Source: Pseudomonas sp. RSB 5.4
Lineage (GTDB): Bacteria; Pseudomonadota; Gammaproteobacteria; Pseudomonadales; Pseudomonadaceae
Assembly: GCF_037126175.1 (NCBI RefSeq)
Contig: NZ_CP146986.1
Span: forward strand, 4,712,501-4,776,500
Length of the DNA stretch: 64,000 nucleotides
Direction: 5' to 3'
The notes below the pieces were generated by a model that did no database searches, had not been told where the DNA came from, and worked only from the letters and a program-made list of their open reading frames with translations. Shown here piece by piece: positions 21,554-34,000 of the stretch. Positions within the stretch are counted from its first letter, which is position 1. Every line of letters begins with the position of its first letter. A program made the position numbers and the translations under genes.

Positions 21554-21892
21554 TCAGATCAGCCCGGTCTCTTCGTCGTCGATCAAGTGGCTCAACCCGC
21601 CCAGCGCTTCCCGCGCCTGGGTCCGATCCATCAGCTTGGCCTGCGCCGCCGGCGGCAGATCGGTAACGCGGATCACGCCCTTCTGGGTCAGCACCTGAAT
21701 CAGGTCGTCGAGTACCCGAATCATCTCCAGATCGCTCTGTTTGAGCTGTTTCAGGCTGGTTTCCACGACCTCGTTGGCGAACCAGGCCTGGATTTCATGG
21801 CTGTCGGCGGGCAGCGTTTCCGAGGCTTCGGCGTAGGCCGCAGCTTCCACGCGGATCAGCTGACCCTGCGCATCGCGTTGCACGTAAAACAT
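21554..21892 (-). CDS. Small conserved lap-locus protein of unknown function
   Basis: The 112-residue acidic cytoplasmic protein begins MFYVQRDAQGQLIRVEAAAY, has a helical middle (QAWFANEVVETSLKQLKQSDLEMIRVLDDLIQVL) and ends in an acidic tail (DDEETGLI). It is commonly labelled tryptophan synthase beta-like in pseudomonads, but it is far too short and lacks the PLP fold, so I do not use that name. The ATG at 21892 has a GAGGG site 8 nt upstream; longer frames would run into the lapA terminator. It lies just downstream of lapA on the same strand, separated by a hairpin. The function is not known to me. Confidence 0.85.
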   Translation of the reverse strand: MFYVQRDAQGQLIRVEAAAYAEASETLPADSHEIQAWFANEVVETSLKQLKQSDLEMIRVLDDLIQVLTQKGVIRVTDLPPAAQAKLMDRTQAREALGGLSHLIDDEETGLI

Positions 21893-21997
21893 TGAACATC
21901 CCTCAGAAAGAACCAGCGTCATGCTGTCAGCAGCATAGGCCAACTGCGCGCGAGTATGCGGTGCGGCGACGAAATCGTCACCGGTGCGATAGGCGCA

Positions 21998-22033
21998 AAC
22001 GTGACGGCCGCCCCAAGGGGCGGCCGTTTTGTT
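21998..22033 (-). terminator. Hairpin after lapA
   Basis: The stem CGGCCGCCCC / GGGGCGGCCG with a 2-4 nt loop starts immediately after the lapA stop. The following T-run is weak on the minus strand and better on the plus strand (TTTTGTT), so it may only partly end lapA transcripts. Confidence 0.65.
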
Positions 22034-22039
22034 CACGCA

Positions 22040-25000
22040 TCAGCTGTTGTTGTGGTCGACCTTGATGGTCGGATCGCTGCCGGCGATCAGGTTATGAATG
22101 TTGGCGGTTGACCAGTTGTTGCCTTCCAGTTTGATCGTCACGTCCGGAGTGGCCGCAGCGGCATCGCCGGAGTTGAACTTGCCGCCGGAGCTGACTTGCA
22201 GCGACGACACGCCGTCGACCGTGGTGATCTTCAGGAAGTTGTCGATGGTGCTGCCGGTCTCGCCCTGCAACAGGTCACGCAGATCGATGCGGTCGCCTTC
22301 GTTGGCATTGAAATCCTTGATCACGTCGTTGCCGGTGTCGCCCGCTTTCCAGACGAAGGTGTCGGCACCGGAACCACCGATCAGGATGTCGTTGCCCTGG
22401 CCGCCGATGAGCGTGTCATTGCCGGTGCCGCCGAGCAGGATGTCATTGCCCTTGCCGCCGTCGAGCAGGTCGTTGCCGCCCGAGCCGAACAGGATGTCAT
22501 TGCCCGCGCCGCCCAGCAGCGTGTCGTTGCCGTCATGCGCACCCGACACATCGAACGCCTGATAGTGCTCGGTGATGTACTGGTGCACGTTGCTGGTGGT
22601 GACTTTGCTGACATCCACACCGGTCTGCTGCGCCACGAACGCCTGCATTGCCTGATAACCCTCGCCGGCAATGCCGTTGAAGCTCACCAGGTCGCCGAAC
22701 AGGATGTCGTTGCCATCGCCACCGCTGACGGTGTCGTTGCCCGGCATCGTCGCTTCGGTGTGGCCGATGATCGAGTTGGCCAGGTCCTTCGGATCGATGT
22801 TGGTCTGCGGGTTGTGATCAGTGTCGTACGGTTTCAGGTCGTTTAGGCTGACACCGCTGTTAATACCGATGGCTTCGACGTTCGACAGGCCACTGAGCAA
22901 GGCGAAGCTGCTGTTGGCGTTATCGGTGGTGGCCGAGCTGGTGCTGCTGCCGCTGCCCGCCAGGCTCGACAGCTCATAGGTGCCATCACCCTGAGCGTGA
23001 ACAGTGCCCAGGTTGGTTGCGGTCCAGCCGTAACGGCTGGTGTAGACCTGCAACTGCGCACTGCCGTTGGCACTGATGCTCAGGTAATGCGTGCTGTCGA
23101 TGTAAGTGCTGAAGGTATCGCCCAGCTTGTAGTTGCTGGTCGTCACCACACTGTCGAACTTCACGCTGCCGTACAGCGTCGGGTTGGTCTGCTCGCCGCT
23201 CTGGTAGTAGGTCGGCTGGCCGTCGGTGATGAAGTACGTGAGGTTCTTCGCCCCGGTGTTGGCCAGCGCTTCGGTGCTCTGGAAGAAGTTGGCCGTGGTC
23301 TTGAACACGTCTTCGTAGTTGGTGCCGCCGCCGGAGGTCATCGAGTCGAGTACGGCCTTGAGCTTGGTCAGCGCGTTCGGGTCGTTGAGGTTCACCGACA
23401 CCGACTTGTTGACCTGGGTATCGAAGTCCACCAGGAAGATGTTCACCGTGCCCGAGTTGCTGCCGCTCAGGCTCTGCTTGAGGGTGTTGAACACCGAGGT
23501 CAGCGAGTCCTTGGCCGCGTTGATCGACGAGGTGCTCATGCTGCCCGAGCTGTCGACCATGAACGCGATGTTGTAGTTGGTGCCCGGCACCACGGTCAGA
23601 CCGCCGATGTCGGCGACCATGATGTCGTTGCCATCGGTGCCGTTGAAGGTGTCATCGCCAGAGGTACCGACTACGGCGTTGTACACCGCCGGCACCACGG
23701 TGACCGGAATGGTCGCGGTGCTGCTGGCCGAGCCGCCGACCATCTCGGTGGAGGTCGACGTCACGGTCAGGTTGAACTGGCCGTTGTAGTAGGTCGGCGG
23801 GGTCACGGTCAGGCTGCCGAGGCTCCAGCCGGTGACGTTGGCTTCGCCATTGCTCGCGGTGACGGTGAAGCTGTGGCCGTGACCGTCGGAGAGGACCGAG
23901 CCGACCGGCGCACCGCTGATCTTCACGCTCAGGGTTTCCGAGCCGTCGGTGTCGGTCAGCGCGGTGTTGATCGCCGACAGTTTCACCGTGGTGCCTTCGG
24001 CGCCGGTGTTGAGTTTGTAGCCGTCGTAATAGCCTTCGCCGTTGGTGCCGTGCAGGTCGGAGACGGTCACACCGGAATTCACCAGATCCTGCACGCCGGT
24101 GTAGATCGGCACGCCGGCGCTGCTCAGGTCGATCGGCGTGCTGCCGTTGACCGACAGGTTCACGTCATAGCTGCCCGGGCCGCTCTGGTTGTGATGGTAG
24201 ATGTCCAGGGTGTAGTAGCCGCTGGTGGTCGGGGTGAACGAACCGCTGATCGCACCACCCGCGCCCCAGGTACCCGACGCCACGCTCTTGCCGCCAATGG
24301 TGATCAGCAGGCTGTCGTCAGCCACACCGCTGAAGCTGTAGGTCTTGCCGGCTTCCAGATAGATCAGGCCCGAAGTTTTCGACGCGGTGCCGGCGGCCAC
24401 ACTGCCGTCCGACTGCACGTTGGTCACGTTGGTGCTGGAGTTCGGGGTGCCGGCGCCGTCGATCACGTTTTTCAGGGTGGTCGAGTTCGCGCCGCTGCCG
24501 TCGGTGCCGAGACCCGGCAGGCCGGTCCAGACTTCCTTGACCAGTCCGGTGGACTTCACGCTGTTGTCGGCCACGCTCACGGTCGGTGCATCCGCCACCG
24601 GCGTGATGTCGATCTTCACGGTGCCGGTGTTGCCCAGCAGTTGGCCGTCGGTAGGTTGGAACTTGATCTGTGCATAGTCAGCCTGGTTGTTGCCCAGGCC
24701 GGTGCCGCCGTAACCGTTGACGCCCGACTCGTTGGCATCCGGCATGAAGCGCAGCTTGCCAGCGTCGATGTCAGCCTTGCTGAAGGTCTGGTTGTTGGCG
24801 ACGTCTTTCCAGGTCGAGCCGTCCAGATACTGCAGTTTGCCTTCGCCCGGCAGCTGGGTGATTTTGATGCCAAGGCTGCTGGCCGGGCTGTCGACGTCAG
24901 TCACACCGAAGGTCGACCAGCCGAGGATCAGCGGCGTGTCTTCGGTGCCGGTGACGTTGACCGGAGCCGCAACCGGCGCATCGTTGACCGCCACCACGTT

Positions 25001-28000
25001 GACCGTGGTGGTCGCGGTGTTGGAGTAGTTGCCGCCATCGGTCACGGTCACGGTGATGATCCGCGGCACGGTGCTCGGGTCTTCACTGCTGTTGGTGAAG
25101 GTGATGTTCTTGATCGCCTGCATGTAGTCGGCCAGCGTCGCGTTGCCCGACAGGGTCAGGGTCACGGTGCCGTTGGTGCTGTTGGCATTGATGGTGATGC
25201 CGTTGACGCTGTTGCCGAGGTTCAGCGCATCGCCGTCCTGACGGTTGGTCAGCACGATGGTCGCGCCGGTCAGCATGGTGCTGTCCGGGTCGGTGATCGT
25301 CAGGTCAGTGTCGGCAATCGACACGCCGGCGCCCGGAGTGTTTTCGGTGAAGGTCACCTTGTAGTCGGCACCGGTGGCGCCGCTGGAGTTGTTGGCGTCG
25401 AGGTCGATGACCGGTGGCGCATCGTTGTCGATGATCGAGGTGCTGACGCTGCCGTTGGTGCTGCTGACGGCCAGGTTCTCGAAGTTGCCGCCGGTCGCCG
25501 AGTCGATCTTGACCACGAAGTTCTCGGTGCCTTCGGTGATCTTGTCATCGATGGTCGCGACGTTGAACTGCGCGCTGCTGGCGCCCGCCGGGATCTTCAC
25601 GGTGTACACACCGGTGAAGTCCGAACCGTCGGCAGCGGTGCCGCTGTAGACGATTTTCAGGGTCACGTCGGTCTGCGCCGGGTGGGTCAGGCTGACGGTG
25701 TAGCTGGCGGTCTGGCCTTCGGTCACCGAGGTGCTGCCGGTGATGCTGACAGTGGTGGTGTCGATGGTGTCGGTGACGTTGGTCACGGCTGGCGTGGTGT
25801 TGGTCACCAGATTTTCGAAATTGCCACCGCTGGCGTTGGTGATGGTTGCCTGCACGCTGCCGGCGTCTTTGTAGACGTCGTCAGCCGGAGCCGGAACGGT
25901 CACGGTGCCAGTGGTTTTGCCGGCATCGATGGTAATCACCGAACCGTTGCTCAGGGTCACGGTGACCGGCGAGCCGGCGGCATTGGTCAGGGTCGCGGTG
26001 TAGGTAATCTGGCCACCCTCGGCCACAGTGCCGGTCGCGCTGAGCGACAGGTTGGTGGTGTCGATGGTGTCGGTCACGGTGGTGCTGACCGGGGTTTTGT
26101 CGGCGACGAGGTTTTCGTAGTTACCGCCGGTCACGTTAGTGATCGAGTTGGTCAGCGGAGCGTGGCCGGTCAACGCATCGTTCGGGGCGATGCTGGTCAC
26201 GGTGCCGGTGGTTTTGCCGATGTCGATGGTGATGCTCTGGCCGTTGGCCAGGGTCACGGTCACTGGCGAACCGGTGACAGGCGCACCGACGGTGGCGGTG
26301 TAGGTGACGGTGCCACCCTCGGCCACGGTGCCAGTGGCGGTGAGTTTCACGCCAGTGGTGTCGATGGTGTCGGTGACATTGGTCACGGCTGGCGTGGTGT
26401 TGGTCACCAGATTTTCGAAGTTGCCACCGGTCGCGGTCTTGATCGTTGCCTGCACGGTGCCGGCGTCTTTGTAGACGTCGTCAGCAGGGGCAGGAACAGT
26501 CACGGTGCCGGTGGTTTTACCGGCGTCGATGGTGATTACAGCGCCGTTTGACAGGGTCACGGTCACTGGCGAGCCAGCCGCGTTGGTCAGCGTTGCGGTG
26601 TAAACGATCGAGCCACCTTCGGCCACGGTACCGGTCGCGGTTAGCGACAGGTTGGTGGTGTCGATGGTGTCGGTCACGGTGGTGCTGACTGGGGTCTTGT
26701 CGGCCACCAGATTTTCGTAGTTGCCGCCGCTCACGTTAGTGATTGCGTTGGTCAGCGGCGCGTGGCCGGTCAACGCGTCATTTGGCGCGACAGTGGTCAC
26801 AGTGCCGGTGGTTTTGCCGATGTCGATGGTGATGGTCTGACCGTTGGCCAGGGTCACGACGACTGGCGAACCGGTGACTGGTGCACCCACGGTGGCGGTG
26901 TAGACGACGTTGCCGCCTTCAGCCGCTGTACCGGTGGCAGACAACTTCACGGTAGTGGTGTCGATGGTGTCGGTGACACTGGTCACGGCTGGCGTGGTGC
27001 TTGGCACCAGGTTTTCGAAGTTGCCACCGGTCGCCGACTTGATGGTCGCCTGCACGGTGCCGGCGTCTTTGTAGACGTCATCGGCCGGTGCAGGGACGGT
27101 CACGGTGCCGGTAGTTTTACCCGCGTCGATGGTGATCACGGCGCCGTTGGACAGGGTCACGGTCACTGGCGAGCCAGCGGCGTTGGTCAGGGTCGCGGTG
27201 TAGATGATCGAACCGCCCTCGGCCACCGAGTTGGTGGCGCTGAGCGACAGATTGGTGGTGTCGATGGTATCGGTGACGGTGGTCGAAACCGGCGTCTTGT
27301 CAGCGACCAGATTCTCGTAATTGCCACCGGTCACACCGGTGATCGCGTTGGTCAGCGGCGCATGACCGGTCAGCGCGTCGTTCGGCGCAGTGGTGGTCAC
27401 GGTGCCGGTGGTTTTACCCACTTCGATGGTGATGTTCTGGCCGTTGGCGAGGGTCACGACCACAGGCGAGCCGGTGACTGGCGCACCGACAGTGGCGGTG
27501 TAGGTGACGGTGCCACCTTCAGCAGCAGACTCGGTCGCGGTGAGTTTCACCGTGGTGGTGTCGATGGTGTCGGTAACGTTGGTCACGGCTGGCGTGGTGC
27601 TTGGGACCAGGTTCTCGAAGCTGCCACCGGTCGCCGACTTGATGGTCGCCTGCACGGTGCCGGCGTCTTTGTAGACGTCGTCGGCCGGCGCAGGAACGGT
27701 CACGGTGCCAGTGGTTTTGCCCGCGTCGATGGTGATAACAGCACCGTTCGACAGCGTTACGGTCACTGGCGAACCAGCGGCGTTGGTCAGCGTTGCGGTG
27801 TAAACGATCGAACCACCTTCGGCCACAGTGCCGGTCGCGGACAGCGACAGGTTGGTGGTGTCGATGGTGTCGGTCACGGTGGTGCTGACCGGGGTTTTGT
27901 CGGCGACGAGGTTTTCGTAGTTGCCGCCGGTCACGTTAGTGATCGAGTTGGTCAGCGGAGCGTGGCCGGTCAGCGCATCGTTCGGTGCGGTGGTGGTTAC

Positions 28001-31000
28001 GGTGCCGGTGGTTTTGCCGATGTCGATGGTGATGCTCTGGCCGTTGGCCAGAGTGACGGTCACTGGCGAACCAGTTACCGGCGCACCGACGGTGGCGGTG
28101 TAGGTGACGGTGCCACCCTCAGCCGCAGACTCGGTCGCGGTGAGTTTCACCGTGGTGGTGTCGATGGTGTCGGTGACCTGAGTCACAGCCGGCACAGTGC
28201 TCGGTACCAGATTTTCGAAGTTGCCACCGGTAGCGGTGGAAATGGTCGCTTCGACTTTGCCCGCGTCTTTGTACACGTCATCGGCTGGTGCCGGAACGGT
28301 CACGGTGCCGGTGGTTTTTCCGGCGTCGATGGTGATCACAGCTCCGTTCGACAAGGTCACGGTGACTGGCGAGCCAGCCGCGTTGGTCAAGGTCGCGGTG
28401 TAGATGATCGAACCACCCTCGGCGACCGAGTTGGTAGCGCTAAGCGACAGGTTGGTGGTGTCGACGGTGTCGGTGACGGTGGTGTTGACCGAGGTCTTGT
28501 CGGCAACGAGATTCTCGTAGTTTCCACCGCTCACGTTGGTGATCGCGTTGGTCAACGGCGCATGGCCGGTCAGCGCATCGTTCGGTGCGGTGGTGGTTAC
28601 GGTGCCAGTAGTTTTGCCGACTTCGATAGTGATGTTCTGGCCGTTGGCCAGGGTCACGACCACAGGCGAACCGGTGACCGGCGCACCGACAGTCGCGGTG
28701 TAGGTGACAGTGCCACCTTCAGCAGCAGACTCAGTGGCGGTCAGTTTGACCGTGGTGGTGTCGATGGTATCGGTAACGTTGGTGACTGCAGGAACAGTGC
28801 TCGGCACCAGGTTCTCGAAGTTGCCGCCGGTAGCGGTGGAAATGGTCGCTTCGACTTTACCCGCGTCTTTGTAAACGTCATCCGCCGGAGCCGGCACGGT
28901 CACGGTGCCCGTGGTTTTGCCGGCATCGATGGTGATCACGGCGCCGTTGCTCAGGGTCACGGTCACTGGCGAGCCAGCGGCGTTGGTCAGGGTCGCGGTG
29001 TAGATGATCGAACCGCCCTCGGCCACCGAGTTGGTGGCGCTGAGCGACAGATTGGTGGTGTCGATGGTATCGGTGACGGTGGTCGAAACCGGCGTCTTGT
29101 CAGCGACCAGATTCTCGTAATTGCCACCGGTCACACCGGTGATCGAGTTGGTCAGCGGCGCATGGCCGGTCAGCGCATCGTTCGGCGCAGTGGTGGTCAC
29201 GGTACCGGTGGTTTTGCCCACTTCGATGGTGATGTTCTGACCGTTGGCCAGCGTCACGACCACAGGCGAACCGGTGACTGGCGCACCCACGGTAGCGGTG
29301 TAAGTGACAGTACCACCTTCAGCCGCAGACTCGGTCGCGGTCAGTTTGACCGTGGTGGTGTCGATGGTGTCAGTGACGGTGGTCACGGCTGGAACGGTGC
29401 TCGGCACCAGATTTTCGAAGTTGCCACCGGTAGCGGTGGAAATGGTCGCTTCGACTTTGCCCGCGTCTTTGTACACGTCATCGGCCGGTGCAGGGACGGT
29501 GACGGTGCCGGTGGTTTTACCGGCGTCGATGTTGATAACAGCACCGTTCGACAGCGTTACGGTCACTGGCGAACCAGCCGCGTTGGTCAGCGTTGCGGTG
29601 TAAACGATCGAGCCACCTTCGGCCACGGTACCGGTCGCGGTCAGCGACAGGTTGGTGGTGTCGATGGTGTCGGTGACGTTTGTCGAAACAGGCGTCTTGT
29701 CGGCAACGAGGTTTTCGTAGTTACCGCCGCTGACGTTGGTGATGGCGTTGGTCAGCGGGGCATGGCCGGTCAGCGCGTCGTTCGGCGCGGTGGTGGTCAC
29801 GGTGCCAGTGGTTTTGCCCACTTCGATGGTGATGTTCTGACCATTGGCCAGAGTGACGGTCACTGGCGAACCAGTTACCGGTGCACCGACGGTGGCGGTG
29901 TAGGTGACGGTGCCACCCTCAGCCGCAGACTCGGTCGCGGTCAGCTTGACCGTGGTGGTATCGATGGTGTCGGTGACCTGAGTCACAGCCGGCACAGTGC
30001 TCGGTACCAGATTCTCGAAGTTGCCACCGGTAGCGGTGGAAATGGTCGCTTCGACTTTGCCCGCGTCTTTGTACACGTCATCGGCTGGTGCCGGAACAGT
30101 CACGGTGCCGGTGGTTTTGCCGGCCTCGATGGTGATAACAGCACCGTTCGACAGCGTTACGGTCACTGGCGAACCAGCGGCGTTGGTCAGGGTTGCGGTG
30201 TAAACGATCGAACCACCTTCGGCCACGGTACCGGTCGCGGACAGCGACAGGTTGGTGGTGTCGACGGTGTCGGTGACGTTAGTGCTGACCGGGGTTTTGT
30301 CAGCCACGAGGTTTTCGTAATTGCCACCGGTCACACCGGTGATCGAGTTGGTCAGCGGCGCATGACCGGTCAACGCGTCGTTCGGCGCGGTGGTGGTCAC
30401 AGTGCCGGTGGTTTTACCCACTTCGATGGTGATGTTCTGACCGTTGGCCAGGGTCACCACAACCGGCGAACCGGTCACTGGTGCGCCGACGGTTGCGGTG
30501 TAGGTCACGGTGCCGCCCTCGGCGACCGAGGTATCAGCGGACAGTTTGACGGTAGAAGTATCGATGGTGTCGGTGACTTCGGTCACTGCCGGCACGGTGC
30601 TCGGCACCAGGTTTTCGAAGTTGCCACCGGTAGCGGTGGAAATGGTCGCTTCGACTTTACCGGCATCTTTGTAAACGTCGTCCGCCGGAGCAGGAACGGT
30701 CACGGTGCCGGTGGTTTTGCCGGCCTCGATGGTGATCACAGCGCCGTTGCTCAACGTCACGGTGACTGGCGAACCAGCGGCGTTGGTCAGAGTCGCGGTG
30801 TAAACGATCGAGCCACCTTCGGCCACGGTGCCGGTCGCTGACAGCGACAGGTTAGTGGTGTCGACGGTGTCGGTGACGTTAGTGCTGACCGGGGTTTTGT
30901 CAGCCACGAGGTTTTCGTAGTTACCGCCAGTCACACCGGTGATGGCGTTGGTCAGCGGGGCATGGCCGGTCAGCGCGTCGTTCGGCGCGGTGGTGGTCAC

Positions 31001-34000
31001 GGTGCCAGTGGTTTTGCCCACTTCGATGGTGATGTTCTGACCATTGGCCAAGGTCACCACGACCGGCGAGCCAGTCACTGGCGCGCCGACAGTCGCGGTG
31101 TAAGTGACGGTGCCACCTTCAGCCGCAGACTCGGTCGCGGTCAGTTTGACCGTGGTGGTGTCGATGGTATCGGTAACGTTGGTGACTGCAGGAACAGTGC
31201 TCGGCACCAGATTCTCGAAGTTGCCACCGGTAGCGTTGGAAATGGTCGCTTCGACTTTGCCCGCGTCTTTGTAAACGTCATCCGCCGGAGCAGGAACGGT
31301 CACGGTGCCAGAAGTTTTACCAGCCTCGATAGTGATCACAGCGCCGTTTGACAAGGTCACGGTGACTGGCGAGCCAGCCGCGTTGGTCAGGGTTGCGGTG
31401 TAAACGATCGAGCCACCTTCGGCCACGGTGCCGGTCGCTGACAGCGACAGGTTAGTGGTGTCGACGGTGTCGGTAACATTGGTCGACACCGGCGTTTTAT
31501 CCGCCACGAGGTTTTCGTAGTTACCGCCGCTCACGTCGGTGATGGCGTTGGTCAGCGGCGCGTGGCCGGTCAACGCATCGTTCGGCGCAGTGGTAGTCAC
31601 GGTGCCAGTGGTTTTACCCACTTCGATGGTGATGTTCTGACCATTGGCCAAGGTCACCACGACCGGCGAGCCAGTCACTGGCGCGCCGACAGTCGCGGTG
31701 TAAGTGACGGTGCCACCTTCAGCAGCGGACTCGGTCGCGGTCAGTTTGACCGTGGTGGTGTCGATGGTGTCGGTAACGTTGGTGACCGCAGGAACGGTGC
31801 TCGGCACCAGATTTTCGAAGTTGCCACCGGTAGCGGTGGAAATGGTCGCTTCGACTTTGCCCGCGTCTTTGTACACGTCATCGGCTGGTGCCGGAACGGT
31901 CACGGTGCCAGAGGTTTTACCGGCCTCGATGGTGATCACCGCGCCGTTGGACAGGGTCACGGTGACTGGCGAACCAGCGGCGTTGGTCAGGGTTGCGGTG
32001 TAAACGATCGAGCCACCTTCGGCCACGGTGCCGGTCGCTGACAGCGACAGGTTAGTGGTGTCGACGGTGTCGGTGACATTGGTCGACACCGGAGTTTTGT
32101 CAGCCACGAGGTTTTCGTAGTTGCCGCCGCTGACTTCGGTGATGGCGTTGGTCAGCGGCGCGTGGCCGGTCAACGCATCGTTCGGCGCAGTGGTAGTCAC
32201 GGTGCCAGTGGTTTTACCCACTTCGATGGTGATGTTCTGACCATTGGCCAAGGTCACCACGACCGGCGAGCCAGTCACTGGCGCGCCGACAGTCGCGGTG
32301 TAAGTGACGGTGCCACCTTCAGCCGCAGACTCGGTCGCGGTCAGTTTGACCGTGGTGGTGTCGATGGTATCGGTAACGTTGGTGACTGCAGGAACAGTGC
32401 TCGGCACCAGATTCTCGAAGTTGCCACCGGTAGCGCTGGAAATGGTCGCTTCGACTTTGCCAGCGTCTTTGTAAACGTCATCGGCTGGCGCCGGAACGGT
32501 CACGGTGCCCGTGGTTTTGCCGGCCTCGATGGTGATGACGGCGCCGTTGCTCAACGTTACGGTCACCGGAGTCCCGGCCGGGTTGGTCAGTGTCGCGGTG
32601 TAAACAATTGAACCACCTTCAGCCACCGAGTCGCTGGCGGTCAGGTTCAGGTTGGTGGTGTCGACAGTGTCAGAAACTGCGGTGTTAGCCGGTGTCTTGT
32701 CGGCCACCAGGTTTTCATAGTTGCCGCCGGCAACCTTGTCGATGGCGACGCTCAACGAGCTGCCGCCCGCCAATGGGCTGTTCGGCGCGACGAAGTTCAC
32801 GCTGCCGGTGGTCTCACCGACGGCGATGGTGATGGTCTGGCCGTTGGACAGGGTGACCACAACAGGCGAGCCGGTTACTGGCGCGGTCACGCTCGCGGTG
32901 TAGACCACGGTTTCGCCTTCGGCGACGTTGGCGGTGGCAGTCAGCGACACGGTGGAGGTGTCGATGGTGTCGTTGACGGTGGTCACCGCCGGCGTGTTGT
33001 TGGTCACCAGGTTTTCGAAGTCGCCACCGGTCGCGCCCTTGATGGTCGCTTCAACGGTACCGGCGTCCTTGTAGACGTCATCCTTCGGTGCATCGACGGT
33101 CACGGTGCCGGTGGTCTTGCCGGCGTCGATGGTGATCACCGCGCCATTGCTCAACGTCACGGTCACCGGGGTGCCGGCGGCGTTGGTCAGGGTGGCGGTG
33201 TAGGTGATCTGGCCGCCTTCGTTCACCGCCGGGGTCGCGCTCAGCGACAGGTTGGTGGTGTCGACGGTGTCGGTGACGGTGGTGCTGACCGGCGTTTTGT
33301 CCGCTACGAGGTTTTCGTAGTTGCCGCCGCTGACGTTGGTGATCGAGTTATTCAGCGGCTCGTGACCGTTCAGCGCATCGTTCGGTGCGGTGGTGGTCAC
33401 GGTGCCGGTGGTCTTGCCGATGTCGATGGTGATGGTCTGACCGTTGGCCAGGGTCACAACAACAGGCGCGCCAGTCACTGGAGCGCCGACAGTAGCGGTG
33501 TAAGTGACAGTGCCGCCTTCAGCCACCGAAGTATCGGCGCTCAGCTTCACGGTCGAGGTGTCGATGGTGTCGGTGACTTCGGTAACGGCTGGAACGGTGC
33601 TCGGCACCAGGTTCTCGAAGTTGCCGCCCGCAGCATCCTTGATCGTGACTTCGACTTTGCCGGCGTCTTTGTAGACGTCATCGGCTGGGGCTGGAACAGT
33701 CACGGTGCCGGTGGTTTTGCCGGCTTCGATGGTGATGACGGAGCCGTTGCTCAGGGTCACGGTCACCGGAGTACCGGCCGGGTTGGTCAGGGTCGCGGTG
33801 TAGATGATCGAACCGCCCTCGGCCACGGTGCCGGTCGCAGTCAGCGACAGGTTGGTGGTGTCGATGGTGTCGGTGACGGTGGTCGAAACCGGGGTTTTAT
33901 CGGCGACCAGATTCTCGTAATTGCCACCGCTCACGCCGGTGATCGAGTTGGTCAGCGGTGCATGACCGTTCAACGCATCGTTCGGCGCGGTAGTGGTCAC

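Noticed and set aside
21554..21892. Naming the small lap-locus protein as tryptophan synthase beta subunit.
   Set aside because: It has only 112 residues, no PLP-binding lysine region and no resemblance to the real enzyme of about 400 residues.
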